From Mesorhizobium sp. M4B.F.Ca.ET.203.01.1.1 (GTDB lineage: Bacteria > Pseudomonadota > Alphaproteobacteria > Rhizobiales > Rhizobiaceae), in contig NZ_SRUO01000020.1 of assembly GCF_004791025.1 (NCBI RefSeq), forward strand, positions 54,396 through 118,395: DNA of 64,000 nucleotides, read 5' to 3'. Within the stretch, counting starts at the first letter, position 1. Every line of letters starts with the position of its first letter. A program made the translations under genes and the position numbers. Shown in pieces: positions 17,208 to 26,423 of the stretch. The notes beneath the pieces are model-generated. The model did not search any database and was not told the origin of the DNA. It saw only the letters and a program-made list of their open reading frames with translations.

Positions 17208-19424
17208 TCAGCCCCCAAAGCGCATGGTCGCCCCCAGCTTCAGCGTGATGCCGGGTTCGTAGAGGACAGCCGTCGTGCCGCCGTTCAGCGGGTTGGTGTA
17301 TTTGACGTCGAACAGGTTGTCGGCGCGGAAGTCGACCTTGAGATTGTCGGTCGCCTGGTAGCTGGCGAAGGCGTTGACCAGCGTATAGTCCTTGGCCACG
17401 GAGTTGCCCTTGGGCTTGCCGTTGTACTGCACCTCGCCGCCGACGGTCAGCTTGTCTTCGAGGAAGCGAAGGCCGAGCTGCGCGGTGACCTGGGAGGAGG
17501 GGATGGTGGCAAGGTCGGCACGCACGCCCTTGTAGGAAATCGTGTGGCCGTCGATGACAGAGGCCGAGAGCCCGGCATAACCCCAACCGGCGTCGTAGAC
17601 GCTTTCCAGCTCGAAGCCGTTGATTTTGGCCTTGGCGAAGTTCTGGTACTGGAAGCAGATCGGGATGCCCGGGCCGAACGGGCAGCCGCTGGTCGGGTCG
17701 AATGCCGACAGCACGACGCCGTCAATGTAGTCGTCGACATTGTTGTTGAAATAGGCGGCCTTGAGCCGCAGCGCGTCGCCGGCTTCGAAGATGTCGTTCT
17801 GCTTGAAGTTGACGCCGAATTCGACCGTCTTGCCGGTTTCGGGCCGCAGGTTGGGGTTGGGCAGGAACGGGAAGCTGACGCCGGCCGGATGGTTGCCGCT
17901 GATCAGCGTCTCCGTCAGCGAGGGCGAGCGGTAGCCTTCGGCGTAGGTGCCATAGAACTGCAGGCCAGACAGGCTGGCGCTTTCGAAGGGCGAGACGCCG
18001 ACGGTGATGCGCGGCGACAGCCTGTCGCCGGATGTCTCGTTATCCGAATCCTTCAGCCTGTAGCTGTCGTAACGCAGGCCGGTGATCACCTCGAGCCACT
18101 CCCAGGTCAGTTTGTCCTGGATGTAGGCGCCGGAGACGTTGCGCTTGCCGGACGGCGTGTAGAAGCTGTCGCCGCCGGCGGTACCGCCCGTCTCGACATT
18201 GTCGCCGACCCAGTCGCCGCCATAGGTCAGCTCGTGCGCGACGCCGGCGGTCTCGAAGCGCGACGTGTTCCAGATATCGATGCCGGTTGTGCCGACATCG
18301 AAGGTCGAGGTCGACCCCGCAGGCAACACGACGGGAAGACCGGTTTCCGGATCGAACCGGTTTTGCGCGACAAGGCTGGTCAGATCGAGGTTGGTCTTGT
18401 TGTAGGAGGCGTTGATGTGGAGATCGAGCCAGCTCCTGGAGTCGTCGGTGATGTTGTAGCGGGCTGTAAAAGTGTTCGACTTCAGGTCGACATCGTTGGC
18501 CGGCACGCCGCTGCTGGTCTCCGTCCAGCCGTCGCTGGAGCCGACCCAGCCGAGTTTCAACTCGCTGTTCTCGGTCGGGCGGATCGTGGTCTTGAGCAGG
18601 CCGCTCAGCACGTCGAAGCCGGTGCCGCCGACAGTGTCGCCGCCGCCATTCTTGTAGTCGTCATAGTCGCGGTAGACGATGTTGCCGAGCACATCCCAGT
18701 TCTCGTTGAAGCGGTAGGCGCCGGTGGCGCTGGTGGTCCAGCCCTTGCCGTTGCTTTCATAACGGCCGGTGAGCGCGCTAGCCCAGCTTTCCTCCGGCTT
18801 GAGGAAATCCTCGGCATCCTTGGTGTCGAAGAAGACGACGCCGCCGATGGCGCCGGAGCCATAGGTGTTGGCGACCGGACCGCGGATCACGTCGACGGAT
18901 TTGATGAGTTCAGGGTCGACGTAGAAGGTCGACTGCGTGCCATGATCGGAGCGCTGGAAATCCTGCCTGGCGCCGTCGATGATGACCGCGACGCGGCCGA
19001 AATCCTGCAGGCCGCGGATGTTGATGCTGGAGCTGACGCGGCGCGCGTCGGCCTGCACGGTCACCCCCGGCACGCCGAGCAGCATCTCGTTCGGCGTCGT
19101 CGCCATGCGGCGGTCGAGCTGCTCGCGGTCGACATGGCTGGCCGAGGCGAGCGACTGGATCGCCGTCTCGCCGGTGCGGCTGAGCACCAGGATCTTGTCG
19201 AGCAGCGTCGCCTCGGCCGGCTTCGTCTCTTCCGTCTTCTTTGCAGGATCGGCCTGCTGGTCGCTTGCAGCCTGGGCTGTCTGCTGCGCGCTTGCCGGCG
19301 GAGTCAGGATCGCGATCGCCGCCGCGCCGGCCAGAAGCGCGGCCATTCCCCTTGCCATAGACCGTTGCGCCGAGCCCGCGTTCTCATCCGCCAGACCCAG
19401 CCTTTGCCAATTCGCCAACCCCAT
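17208..19424 (-). CDS. hmuR: TonB-dependent heme/hemoglobin outer-membrane receptor
   Basis: The 738-residue outer-membrane receptor belongs to the hemoglobin/transferrin/lactoferrin receptor class. A signal segment (about 22-46, MARGMAALLAGAAAIAILTPPASA) precedes a TonB box-like ILVLSRTGE, the plug domain (about 75-190, with NIRGLQDFGRVAVIIDGARQ) and a 22-strand barrel. The barrel holds the FRAP-like YRSPSLTETLISG and NPNLRPETG motifs typical of heme receptors, and the protein ends in an aromatic-containing last strand. It is divergent from hemP-hmuSTUV across an iron-box region. A GGAG site lies before the ATG at 19424. Confidence 0.92.
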   Translation of the reverse strand: MGLANWQRLGLADENAGSAQRSMARGMAALLAGAAAIAILTPPASAQQTAQAASDQQADPAKKTEETKPAEATLLDKILVLSRTGETAIQSLASASHVDREQLDRRMATTPNEMLLGVPGVTVQADARRVSSSINIRGLQDFGRVAVIIDGARQDFQRSDHGTQSTFYVDPELIKSVDVIRGPVANTYGSGAIGGVVFFDTKDAEDFLKPEESWASALTGRYESNGKGWTTSATGAYRFNENWDVLGNIVYRDYDDYKNGGGDTVGGTGFDVLSGLLKTTIRPTENSELKLGWVGSSDGWTETSSGVPANDVDLKSNTFTARYNITDDSRSWLDLHINASYNKTNLDLTSLVAQNRFDPETGLPVVLPAGSTSTFDVGTTGIDIWNTSRFETAGVAHELTYGGDWVGDNVETGGTAGGDSFYTPSGKRNVSGAYIQDKLTWEWLEVITGLRYDSYRLKDSDNETSGDRLSPRITVGVSPFESASLSGLQFYGTYAEGYRSPSLTETLISGNHPAGVSFPFLPNPNLRPETGKTVEFGVNFKQNDIFEAGDALRLKAAYFNNNVDDYIDGVVLSAFDPTSGCPFGPGIPICFQYQNFAKAKINGFELESVYDAGWGYAGLSASVIDGHTISYKGVRADLATIPSSQVTAQLGLRFLEDKLTVGGEVQYNGKPKGNSVAKDYTLVNAFASYQATDNLKVDFRADNLFDVKYTNPLNGGTTAVLYEPGITLKLGATMRFGG

Positions 19425-19545
19425 GCCCCAACTCCAGATTACAGGTTCGCTGCTGGCTGGCCCGAGGGCTCGCTGGCATTTTTCATCACATCCGGCGCGT
19501 TAAATGTTGACTCATTTACTCCGGTATTGCACTGGTTATAAAACA

Positions 19546-19560
19546 TGATTATTCGAGTCA
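19546..19560. promoter_or_regulatory. Candidate RirA iron-responsive operator (hemP/hmuR)
   Basis: TGATTATTCGAGTCA matches the rhizobial iron-responsive operator TGA-N9-TCA exactly. It lies between divergent hmuR and hemP, 68 bp before the hemP start. A second partial site (TGACTCATTTACTCC) is at 19508-19522. The motif is short, so the match is supportive, not proof. Confidence 0.6.
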
Positions 19561-19627
19561 AGAAATGAATCGGCATTTTATGCAGACGTCCGGCCAGGTG
19601 GCCGGCACAGGGAAAGGACCGACCCAG

Positions 19628-19834
19628 ATGAACACGCACAACGCAAACGATTTCCGCTATCGCGTCCGTCGTTCCGAAGACGTTGCCACCCGTTTCGACA
19701 GCGTTCCGCTGGCGGTGAGGACGCTCTCCAGCAACACGCTTTTCCAAGGCGAGCACGAGATCGGCATCGAGCACCATGGCGCGCTCTATCGGTTGAAGAT
19801 CACCCGCCAGGGCAAGCTGATCCTCAACAAGTGA
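19628..19834 (+). CDS. hemP: Hemin uptake protein HemP
   Basis: The 68-residue protein carries the HemP signature in its C-terminal half: RTLSSNTLFQGEHEIGIEHH followed by GALYRLKITRQGKLILNK. HemP proteins accompany hmu operons and are needed for, or modulate, expression of heme uptake genes in several proteobacteria. The ATG at 19628 is preferred over an in-frame ATG at 19565, because the upstream stretch overlaps the iron-box promoter. It is first in the hmuSTUV operon, with hmuS 36 bases downstream. Confidence 0.88.
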   Translation: MNTHNANDFRYRVRRSEDVATRFDSVPLAVRTLSSNTLFQGEHEIGIEHHGALYRLKITRQGKLILNK

Positions 19835-19870
19835 GCAGCAACCGACGACAGGCTGAAGGCAGGGGAAGAC

Positions 19871-20932
19871 ATGGACCAGCGCGTGAAACCCACACCGCAT
19901 GAAATCCGGCGGGCGCGGGAAGACAATCCGAAAGCGCGCGAGCGCGACCTTGCCGCCGAGCTCGGCATCTCGGAAGCTGAGCTCGTCGCGGCCCATAGCG
20001 GGCAGGGCGTCGTGCGGGTCGAGCCGCGCGTCAACGATTTGCTGACCGGCCTCGAAGCTGTCGGCGAGGTGATGGCGCTGACCCGCAACGAGAGCGCCGT
20101 TCACGAGAAGATCGGCGTCTACGACAAGGTCGTCACCGGCAATCACAACGCCATGGTGCTCGGCGAGAACATCGACCTGCGCATCTTCCCGAAAGTCTGG
20201 GCGCATGGCTTTGCCGTCGAGAAGCGCGACGGCGGCGACATCCGCCGCAGCCTGCAGTTCTTCGATGCTTCGGGCGAGGCGGTGCACAAGGTGCATCTGA
20301 GGCCCGCCTCGAACCTCTACGCCTACCAGAAGCTGGTGGCGGAACTGGAATCGTCGAACCAGGAGCCGATCGTTTCCGTGTCGGCAAGCGCGAGCGAGGA
20401 GGAGCCGGAAGTCGAGGGGCAGGCGGCCAGCATCGACGACCTGCGCGACCGGTGGAGCAGGCTCACCGACGTGCATCAGTTCTTCGGCATGCTGAAGACG
20501 CTGAAGCTCAGCCGCCGCCAGGCGGTGCGCATGGTCGGCCAGGATTATGCCTGGCTGCTCGACAAGGATGCCGTAGCCGCCATGTTCCATCACGCCGCCG
20601 AAGGCGCGATGCCGATCATGTGCTTCGTCGGAAACCGCGGCTGCATCCAGATCCATTCCGGTCCGATCAAGGCGGTCAAGCCGATGGGGCCGTGGATCAA
20701 CGTGCTGGACGAGACGTTCCACCTGCACTTCAGGAACGACCACATCCATGAGGTCTGGGCCGTGCGCAAGCCGACCAAGGACGGCCATGTCACCTCGCTC
20801 GAAGCCTATGGCGCCGACGGCAAGATGATCATCCAGTTCTTCGGCAAGCGCCACGAAGGCGAGGGCGAGCGCGACGACTGGCGGTTCCTCGCCGAGAACC
20901 TGCCGCGCATCCCAAGCCCGACCGCTGCCTGA
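19871..20932 (+). CDS. hmuS: Hemin-degrading / heme-trafficking factor HmuS
   Basis: The 353-residue cytoplasmic protein is of the HemS/ChuS/HmuS family, built from two similar halves of about 160 residues joined by a linker (EEEPEVEGQAASIDD). The repeat cores are visible as HEKIGVYDKVVTGNHNAMVLG in the first half and CFVGNRGCIQIHSGPIKAVKP in the second. It receives heme imported by HmuTUV and transfers or degrades it. The ribosome site GGGGAAG lies before the ATG. It is second in the hemP-hmuSTUV operon. Confidence 0.93.
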   Translation: MDQRVKPTPHEIRRAREDNPKARERDLAAELGISEAELVAAHSGQGVVRVEPRVNDLLTGLEAVGEVMALTRNESAVHEKIGVYDKVVTGNHNAMVLGENIDLRIFPKVWAHGFAVEKRDGGDIRRSLQFFDASGEAVHKVHLRPASNLYAYQKLVAELESSNQEPIVSVSASASEEEPEVEGQAASIDDLRDRWSRLTDVHQFFGMLKTLKLSRRQAVRMVGQDYAWLLDKDAVAAMFHHAAEGAMPIMCFVGNRGCIQIHSGPIKAVKPMGPWINVLDETFHLHFRNDHIHEVWAVRKPTKDGHVTSLEAYGADGKMIIQFFGKRHEGEGERDDWRFLAENLPRIPSPTAA

Positions 20933-20944
20933 GGAGGATGAACC

Positions 20945-21841
20945 ATGGTTTCCTTCCCCAGTCTGTCGCGACCGAACCTTGCTCCGGCAATCGGACTTTC
21001 GCTTCTTCTTGCCGTCCTGCCGGTTCGAGCCGAGGAAGCCGCGACCGTCTTCGCCGACACGTCGAAGATCGTCGCCATCGGCGGCTCGATCACCGAGATC
21101 GTCTACGCGCTCGGCGAAGAGGACCACCTCGTCGCGCGCGACTCGACCAGCCGCTATCCGGAAGCCGCACTCAAGCTGCCGGACGTCGGCTATATGCGCC
21201 AGCTGTCGCCGGAAGGCGTGCTGTCGGTCAATCCGTCGGGGATATTGGCCCTGCACGGCAGCGGCCCGAAGGAAGCGGTCGACGTTCTGAGGAAGTCGAG
21301 CGTTCCCTTCATCGAGCTGCCCGAGCACTACACCCATGACGGAATCCTCGAAAAAATCCGCCTCGTCGGCAAGGCGCTCGGCGTCGATGCCAAGGCGGAC
21401 AGGCTGGCGGCCAAGGTCGACGCCGGACTGAAGGCCGCCGAGAAGCAGACGGCCTCGATCAAGGAGCGCAAACGCATCCTGTTCGTGCTGTCGACACAGG
21501 GCGGCAAGATCCTTGCCGCCGGCAGCGACACCGCCGCCGACGGCATCGTCAGGCTGGCCGGCGGCGTCAACGCGGTCGAGCGCTTCTCCGGCTACAAACA
21601 GCTGTCGGACGAGGCGATCGTCACCGCCAAGCCGGACGTCATCCTGATGATGGACAATGCCGGACCGGCGGTGTCCGACGACGAGCTGTTCTCGAATCCG
21701 TCGATTGCCTCGACGCCGGCCGGCCTCGCCCGCAAGGTCATCCGCATGGATGGCGGCTATCTGCTCGGCTTCGGACCGCGCACGGCAGAAGCCATCCACG
21801 ACCTTGCCGTTTCGCTCTATGGCGGCCAGGTCACGGACTGA
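20945..21841 (+). CDS. hmuT: Heme ABC transporter periplasmic binding protein
   Basis: The 298-residue substrate-binding protein is of the cobalamin/siderophore/heme class (two lobes joined by a long helix). A signal peptide ends near VLPVRAEEA. The fold begins with KIVAIGGSITEIVYALGEED, and YMRQLSPEGVLSVNPSGILA and GGKILAAGSDTAADGIVRLAGG are family stretches. A strong GAGGAGG lies before the ATG at 20945. It is followed two bases later by the permease gene, indicating tight coupling in the operon. Confidence 0.93.
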   Translation: MVSFPSLSRPNLAPAIGLSLLLAVLPVRAEEAATVFADTSKIVAIGGSITEIVYALGEEDHLVARDSTSRYPEAALKLPDVGYMRQLSPEGVLSVNPSGILALHGSGPKEAVDVLRKSSVPFIELPEHYTHDGILEKIRLVGKALGVDAKADRLAAKVDAGLKAAEKQTASIKERKRILFVLSTQGGKILAAGSDTAADGIVRLAGGVNAVERFSGYKQLSDEAIVTAKPDVILMMDNAGPAVSDDELFSNPSIASTPAGLARKVIRMDGGYLLGFGPRTAEAIHDLAVSLYGGQVTD

Positions 21842-21843
21842 TC

Positions 21844-22944
21844 ATGGCGGGTCAATCGATCGCCGGCGCGGCGGGCAGGATGACGGTGGCCGAGGGCGAC
21901 CGTTCGGCGCGCGCTCGTCTCGTCATACTCTCTCTGTGCCTGGCGCTTGCCGTCTCGGTGCTGCTGTCGCTGACATCGGGCGCCTCCGACGCCTCGGCCG
22001 TCGGCGTCGTTCGTGACTGGCTCACCGGTGCGGTGCCCGGCGACGCGGTATTGAGCGCCCGCGACCGGCTGATCGTCTACGACATCCGCTTGCCGCGCGC
22101 CCTGCTCGGCGTGCTGATCGGCGCCGCACTCGCCGTGTCGGGGGCGGTGATGCAGGGATTGTTCCGCAATCCGCTCGCCGACCCCGGCCTGATCGGCGTC
22201 TCGGCCGGTTCCAGCCTTGGCGCCGTCGCCGTCATCGTGCTTGGCTCGACGTGGCTGGCGCCGCTCACCTCGGCCCTCGGCACGCTGGCGCTGCCGCTGG
22301 CGGCCTTCACTGGCGGGCTGGCGGTGACGCTGCTGCTCTATCGCGTTGCGACCAGGCATGGCCGCACCTCGGTCGCCAGCATGCTGCTCGCCGGCCTTGC
22401 GCTCGCTGCGCTTGCCATGGCGCTGACCGGGATCCTGATCTTCATGGCCGACGATCGGCAGTTGCGCGACCTGACCTTCTGGCAGCTCGGCTCGCTCGCC
22501 GGCGCGACCTGGCAGAAGATCGGCTCCGTCGGGCCGGTCATCGTTCTGGCCCTCTCGGCGATGCCGTTCCTGGCGCGCGGCCTCAACGCGCTGGCGCTGG
22601 GCGAAGCGACGGCGGGCCATTTGGGCATTCCGGTGCAGCGGCTGAAATACACGGCGATCGTCGGTGTCTCGGCGGCGGTTGGTGCCTCCGTCGCCGTCAG
22701 CGGCGGCATCGGCTTCGTCGGCATCGTCGTACCGCATCTGCTGCGCCTGCTGATCGGCCCGGACAACCGCTATCTGCTGCCGGCGTCGGCCTTGCTCGGC
22801 GGCTCGCTCTTGCTGCTGGCCGATGCGGTCGCCCGCACCATCGTCGCGCCCGCCGAACTGCCGATCGGCATCGTTACGGCGGTCGCCGGCGCGCCGTTCT
22901 TCCTGTGGATCCTGCTGCGCAAGCGCGGCGTGATCGACCTGTGA
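21844..22944 (+). CDS. hmuU: Heme ABC transporter permease (FecCD family)
   Basis: The 366-residue FecCD/BtuC-type permease has ten predicted membrane helices. Landmarks are DIRLPRALLGVLIGAALAVSG, MQGLFRNPLADPGLIGVSAGSS and the conserved GGIGFVGIVVPHLLRLLIG near the ATPase-contact region. An N-terminal cytoplasmic extension of about 25 residues precedes the first helix. It forms the inner-membrane channel for heme with HmuV. It begins two bases after the hmuT stop. Confidence 0.94.
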   Translation: MAGQSIAGAAGRMTVAEGDRSARARLVILSLCLALAVSVLLSLTSGASDASAVGVVRDWLTGAVPGDAVLSARDRLIVYDIRLPRALLGVLIGAALAVSGAVMQGLFRNPLADPGLIGVSAGSSLGAVAVIVLGSTWLAPLTSALGTLALPLAAFTGGLAVTLLLYRVATRHGRTSVASMLLAGLALAALAMALTGILIFMADDRQLRDLTFWQLGSLAGATWQKIGSVGPVIVLALSAMPFLARGLNALALGEATAGHLGIPVQRLKYTAIVGVSAAVGASVAVSGGIGFVGIVVPHLLRLLIGPDNRYLLPASALLGGSLLLLADAVARTIVAPAELPIGIVTAVAGAPFFLWILLRKRGVIDL

Positions 22945-22951
22945 GGCTGGC

Positions 22952-23740
22952 ATGATCGAAGCGCGCGATGTTTCGGTGGCGATCTGCGGCAAGCGCATCG
23001 TCACCCACGTCGATTTCGCCGCGCGGCCGGGCGAGATCGCGGCCATTGTCGGACCCAACGGTTCGGGCAAGACGACATTCCTCAAGGCGCTGTCGGGCGA
23101 GCTTGCCTATACGGGCGGCATTGCGCTGAACGGCTGCGACCTCAAGGCGATGAAGCCGGTTGAGGCGGCGACCTATCGCGCCGTGCTGCCGCAAGCGACG
23201 ACATTGTCCTTTCCGTTCACGGTGCGCGAGATCGTCAGGCTCGGCCTTGTCGGCGGACGCTCCGGCGTGCTGCCCGGCGAGAACGCGCGGCTGCCTGAGC
23301 GGGCGCTGGCGCGCGTCGATCTCGACGGCTTTGCCGGACGATTCTACCAGGAGCTTTCAGGCGGCGAGCAGCAGCGCGTGCAGCTTGCCCGCGTGCTCTG
23401 CCAGGTCTGGGCGCCGGTGCTCGACGGCAAGCCACGCTACCTGTTCCTCGACGAGCCGGTGTCCAGCCTCGACGTCAAGCACCAACTGATCATCATGGAC
23501 ATTGCCCGCGACTTCGCCAGGCGCGGCGGCGGCGTCGTCGCCATCCTGCACGATCTCAACCTGACCGCCATGTATGCAGACCGCATCCACGTCATGCATC
23601 GCGGCCGGCTCGCCGCCGCGGGCGCGCCGCAGCACGTGCTGACCGACGAACTGATCGAGAAGGTGTTCGATTGCCGGTTGAAAGTTGGCGTGCTGCCGGC
23701 AGCCAATATGCCGTTCGTTTTGCCGCAATCGGCGGCCTAG
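22952..23740 (+). CDS. hmuV: Heme ABC transporter ATP-binding protein
   Basis: The 262-residue ABC ATPase has Walker A GPNGSGKTT (about 33-41), Q-loop region LPQATTLSFPF, signature LSGGEQQRVQLARVL, Walker B YLFLDEPVSSLD and H-loop ILHDLN. It energises heme import through HmuU. It is last of the hemP-hmuSTUV operon and convergent with rirA 13 bases away. All catalytic motifs are intact. Confidence 0.95.
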   Translation: MIEARDVSVAICGKRIVTHVDFAARPGEIAAIVGPNGSGKTTFLKALSGELAYTGGIALNGCDLKAMKPVEAATYRAVLPQATTLSFPFTVREIVRLGLVGGRSGVLPGENARLPERALARVDLDGFAGRFYQELSGGEQQRVQLARVLCQVWAPVLDGKPRYLFLDEPVSSLDVKHQLIIMDIARDFARRGGGVVAILHDLNLTAMYADRIHVMHRGRLAAAGAPQHVLTDELIEKVFDCRLKVGVLPAANMPFVLPQSAA

Positions 23741-23753
23741 CCGCCGGCTGCAA

Positions 23754-24215
23754 TCAGGCGGCCGGGGCCCGCTGCTCCAGCATGTCGATGCCGAGCAGAT
23801 GGCGCACATTCGGGCGCGCCGCAACAAGGTCGGCGATCGTGTAGCGCGACAGCACGGCAAAGAAGGCGTTGAGCGCCTCGCGCAGCGCTGAGTTCAGCGC
23901 GCAGCTGTCAACCAGCGGGCATTCGACCGCGTCGTTCTCGAAGCATTCGGCCATGGCGAAGCTCTCTTCGGTCACCCGCACGACGTCGAACAGGCTGATC
24001 TGTTCGGCCGGACGGCCGAGCCTGACGCCGCCATTCCTGCCACGCACCGTCTCGACCAGGCCGTTCTCCACCAGCGGCTGCAGGATTTTGAACAGGAACA
24101 GCTCCGACACCGAATAGGCGGCGGCGATCTCGGGGATGCGACTCAGCCGTTCGGTATTGGCGGCGCAATACATCAGGATGCGCATGGCATAGTTGGTCTG
24201 GCGCGTCAGCCGCAT
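23754..24215 (-). CDS. rirA: Rrf2-family iron-responsive regulator RirA
   Basis: The 153-residue regulator closely matches rhizobial RirA. The winged helix begins MRLTRQTNYAMRILMYCAAN, with LSRIPEIAAAYSVSELFLFKILQPL as recognition segment, then the RGRNGGVRLGRP wing. Three Cys in ECFENDAVECPLVDSC are the Fe-S cluster ligands. With iron it binds TGA-N9-TCA boxes and represses iron and heme uptake. The ATG at 24215 gives the standard N-terminus; the frame continues upstream without homology. It is convergent with hmuV, a heme operon it probably controls. Confidence 0.93.
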   Translation of the reverse strand: MRLTRQTNYAMRILMYCAANTERLSRIPEIAAAYSVSELFLFKILQPLVENGLVETVRGRNGGVRLGRPAEQISLFDVVRVTEESFAMAECFENDAVECPLVDSCALNSALREALNAFFAVLSRYTIADLVAARPNVRHLLGIDMLEQRAPAA

Positions 24216-24294
24216 TTCGTCCTCTTGAACCAGTAGCTTGGGCTCAATATGGCCTATACCTTGGAACAATTCCAGACTGGCAGCGCACGATAGA

Positions 24295-24309
24295 TGAATA
24301 AACGCGTCA
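24295..24309. promoter_or_regulatory. Candidate RirA box upstream of rirA
   Basis: TGAATAAACGCGTCA is a second exact TGA-N9-TCA match, 80 bp upstream of the rirA start in the rirA/DUF445 divergent region. It would allow autoregulation. The motif is short and needs binding evidence. Confidence 0.45.
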
Positions 24310-24416
24310 ACTTTATGTGCATGGTGGCGCAAATCGTGAGCGTGGGTAGCGTGCCGCGGGCATTTGGCCTTCAGCGTCCCTAGATAAGTCGCAACATCGA
24401 TCAGGAGCGGCTCACA

Positions 24417-25712
24417 ATGTCACAAGCGGCCCCGGCCATGAACCATGTCCGATTCGACACCGACGCCGCTGCCAAGCTTGCGGCGCTGAGGCGAACCAAG
24501 TTCGTGGCGACCGCGGCGCTGGCGCTCTGCGTTCTGGTCTTTGCGCTCGCCAAGTCGTTCGAGGGCACCTATCCGTGGCTCGGCTTCGTCGCCGCCTTCG
24601 CCGAGGCGGCGACCATCGGCGGGCTGGCCGACTGGTATGCGGTGGTGGCGCTGTTCAGGCGCCCGCTCGGCCTGCCGATCCCGCACACGGCCATCATCCC
24701 GGAAAACCAGAACCGCATCGCCGACAATCTCGGCCGCTTTATCGAGGTCAATTTCCTGGCGCCGGAGCCGGTGCGCGAAAAGCTGGCCGAGGTCGATTTC
24801 TCCGCCTTGGTCGCCGACTGGCTGGCCGATGCGGAGCGCGCCGCCGGCCTGTCGCGCTTTGTCGCCCGCCTTGTGCCGCAGACGCTTGCCGCCGTCGAAC
24901 AATCCGGCCTGCGCGGCTTCGTCACCAGCCGCATGATGGATGAGGTCGAGAAGGTGCCGCTGGCGCCGCTTGCCGCCGAGCTCCTGTCGGCGCTCACCGA
25001 CGACCGCCGCCACCAGAAACTGTTCGACGAGTTCACCAGGGTGATCGGCCGGTTCCTCAACGACGAGGAGGCGCTCTCCGCCATGCGCGAGAAGATCCGC
25101 GAGGAATTGCCGTCGCTGTTCAACCTGTTTCGCGCCGACGCCTATCTCCTGAAGAAGATCGTGGCCTCGGCAGGCACGCTGCTCGAGGAGGTGCGGGCCG
25201 ATCCCGACCACCCGATGCGGGCAGAGTTCGACCGTTTCGCGAGGACTTTCATCGAACGGCTGAGGACGTCGAAGCAATATGCCAGGCGGGCCGAGCAGTT
25301 GAAGCGCGATTTCCTGGAGCAGCCGGAGATGAAGGCGCTGGCCGGCGGCATGTGGGAAAGCCTGCGGCAGTTCATCGAGCAGGACGCTCAGGCGGAGAAC
25401 TCCCTGATCCGCGCCCACTTGGCCAACATGTTCGTCGAGGTCGGCCGCCATCTGGCCAGCGACGCGCGGATCAGGGCCGACATGAACCAGGGGTTCGTGG
25501 TGGCGCTGTCGTCCTTCGTCGAAAGCCAGAAGAGCGGCGTGTCGAAATTCATCGCCGACCAGGTCAAGCGCTGGGATCTCGGCCAGCTCACCCGGCTGAT
25601 CGAGATGAACATCGGCAGGGACCTGCAATATATCCGCTTCAACGGCATGGTCATCGGCGGCCTTGCTGGCATCGTGCTCTACACGGCCGAGCGGTTGTTC
25701 CTCGTCAATTGA
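24417..25712 (+). CDS. DUF445 family membrane protein
   Basis: The 431-residue protein matches the DUF445 (YjiN/YheB-like) family. Near the N-terminus are two hydrophobic segments (KFVATAALALCVLVFALA and PWLGFVAAFAEAATIGGLADWYAVVALFRRPLG). The hallmark GGLADWYAVVALFRRP and IPHTAIIPENQNRIADNLGRFI follow. A long helical, coiled-coil-like middle comes next, with a C-terminal membrane segment (FNGMVIGGLAGIVLY). Function is unknown. It is divergent from rirA and just upstream of a phasin gene. Confidence 0.88.
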   Translation: MSQAAPAMNHVRFDTDAAAKLAALRRTKFVATAALALCVLVFALAKSFEGTYPWLGFVAAFAEAATIGGLADWYAVVALFRRPLGLPIPHTAIIPENQNRIADNLGRFIEVNFLAPEPVREKLAEVDFSALVADWLADAERAAGLSRFVARLVPQTLAAVEQSGLRGFVTSRMMDEVEKVPLAPLAAELLSALTDDRRHQKLFDEFTRVIGRFLNDEEALSAMREKIREELPSLFNLFRADAYLLKKIVASAGTLLEEVRADPDHPMRAEFDRFARTFIERLRTSKQYARRAEQLKRDFLEQPEMKALAGGMWESLRQFIEQDAQAENSLIRAHLANMFVEVGRHLASDARIRADMNQGFVVALSSFVESQKSGVSKFIADQVKRWDLGQLTRLIEMNIGRDLQYIRFNGMVIGGLAGIVLYTAERLFLVN

Positions 25713-25767
25713 CGCAAGCGTAGCGTGCTCTATTCTTCCTGGCGGGAGTAGATTGGGGAGCAGAGAT

Positions 25768-26196
25768 ATGGCGAAGCAACCGGAATCCGACTCGTTCCTG
25801 GACATGTTCAGCAGATTCGGCCGCGACCTGAAGGTGCCGAATGTCGATGTCGAGGCGATAATCAGCCACCACCGCAAGAATCTGGAAGCACTCGAAAAAT
25901 CGGCCAGGGCCGGCGCGGCCGGCGCGTCCTCGTTGCTCAGCCGGCAACGCGAGATGATGCAGGACGCGTTGCGCGAGATCACCGATCTGGCGCAGAATTA
26001 TCGGGCGCCCGGCAATCCGCAGGAGTTGATGGCGAGGCAAGCGGAGTTCGCGCGCAAATCCTTCGAGACGGCGCTGAAGAATGCCGGCGAGGTGGCTGAA
26101 ATGGCCAGGAAATCCGGCACCGAATCCATCGAGATCCTGCGCGAGCGGATCAAGGACGCGATGGCGGAGATCCGCGCCGGCTACGACAAGAAGTGA
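25768..26196 (+). CDS. Phasin family protein
   Basis: The 142-residue all-helical protein has NVDVEAIISHHRKNLEALEKSAR and a long amphipathic segment (RQAEFARKSFETALKNAGEVAEMARKSG). This is the pattern of phasin_2-type proteins that coat polyhydroxyalkanoate granules. The ATG at 25768 follows GGGGAG. It lies upstream of a MaoC-type dehydratase gene 227 bp away, which would also fit polyester or fatty-acid metabolism. The family call rests on composition and pattern. Confidence 0.75.
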   Translation: MAKQPESDSFLDMFSRFGRDLKVPNVDVEAIISHHRKNLEALEKSARAGAAGASSLLSRQREMMQDALREITDLAQNYRAPGNPQELMARQAEFARKSFETALKNAGEVAEMARKSGTESIEILRERIKDAMAEIRAGYDKK

Positions 26197-26423
26197 CGCT
26201 TCCCACCGGCGTCGCTGGTGCTGCCTGCCAGGTACCCTCGCGCTTCCGGGAGCGGCTAGGTCGCGGGCGTTGAGGGGCAATGCTGCCTTCCGGCGGCATT
26301 GTGGACGAACTGCCACCCATGGCAGCAAAACGCTGCCTGTCGGAACCGAATTGCCAGGCGGCGAATTGACAGTGGGCTCCGCTTCGTGATCGGGAGACAG
26401 GCAAAGCGATCGGGAAAGCAGGA

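Noticed and set aside
17115..19541. 808-codon frame antisense to hmuR
   Set aside because: Shadow of the receptor gene, which has well-defined plug and barrel motifs on the minus strand.
19439..21799. 786-codon frame antisense to hemP-hmuS-hmuT
   Set aside because: Spans three well-supported plus-strand genes; antisense artefact.
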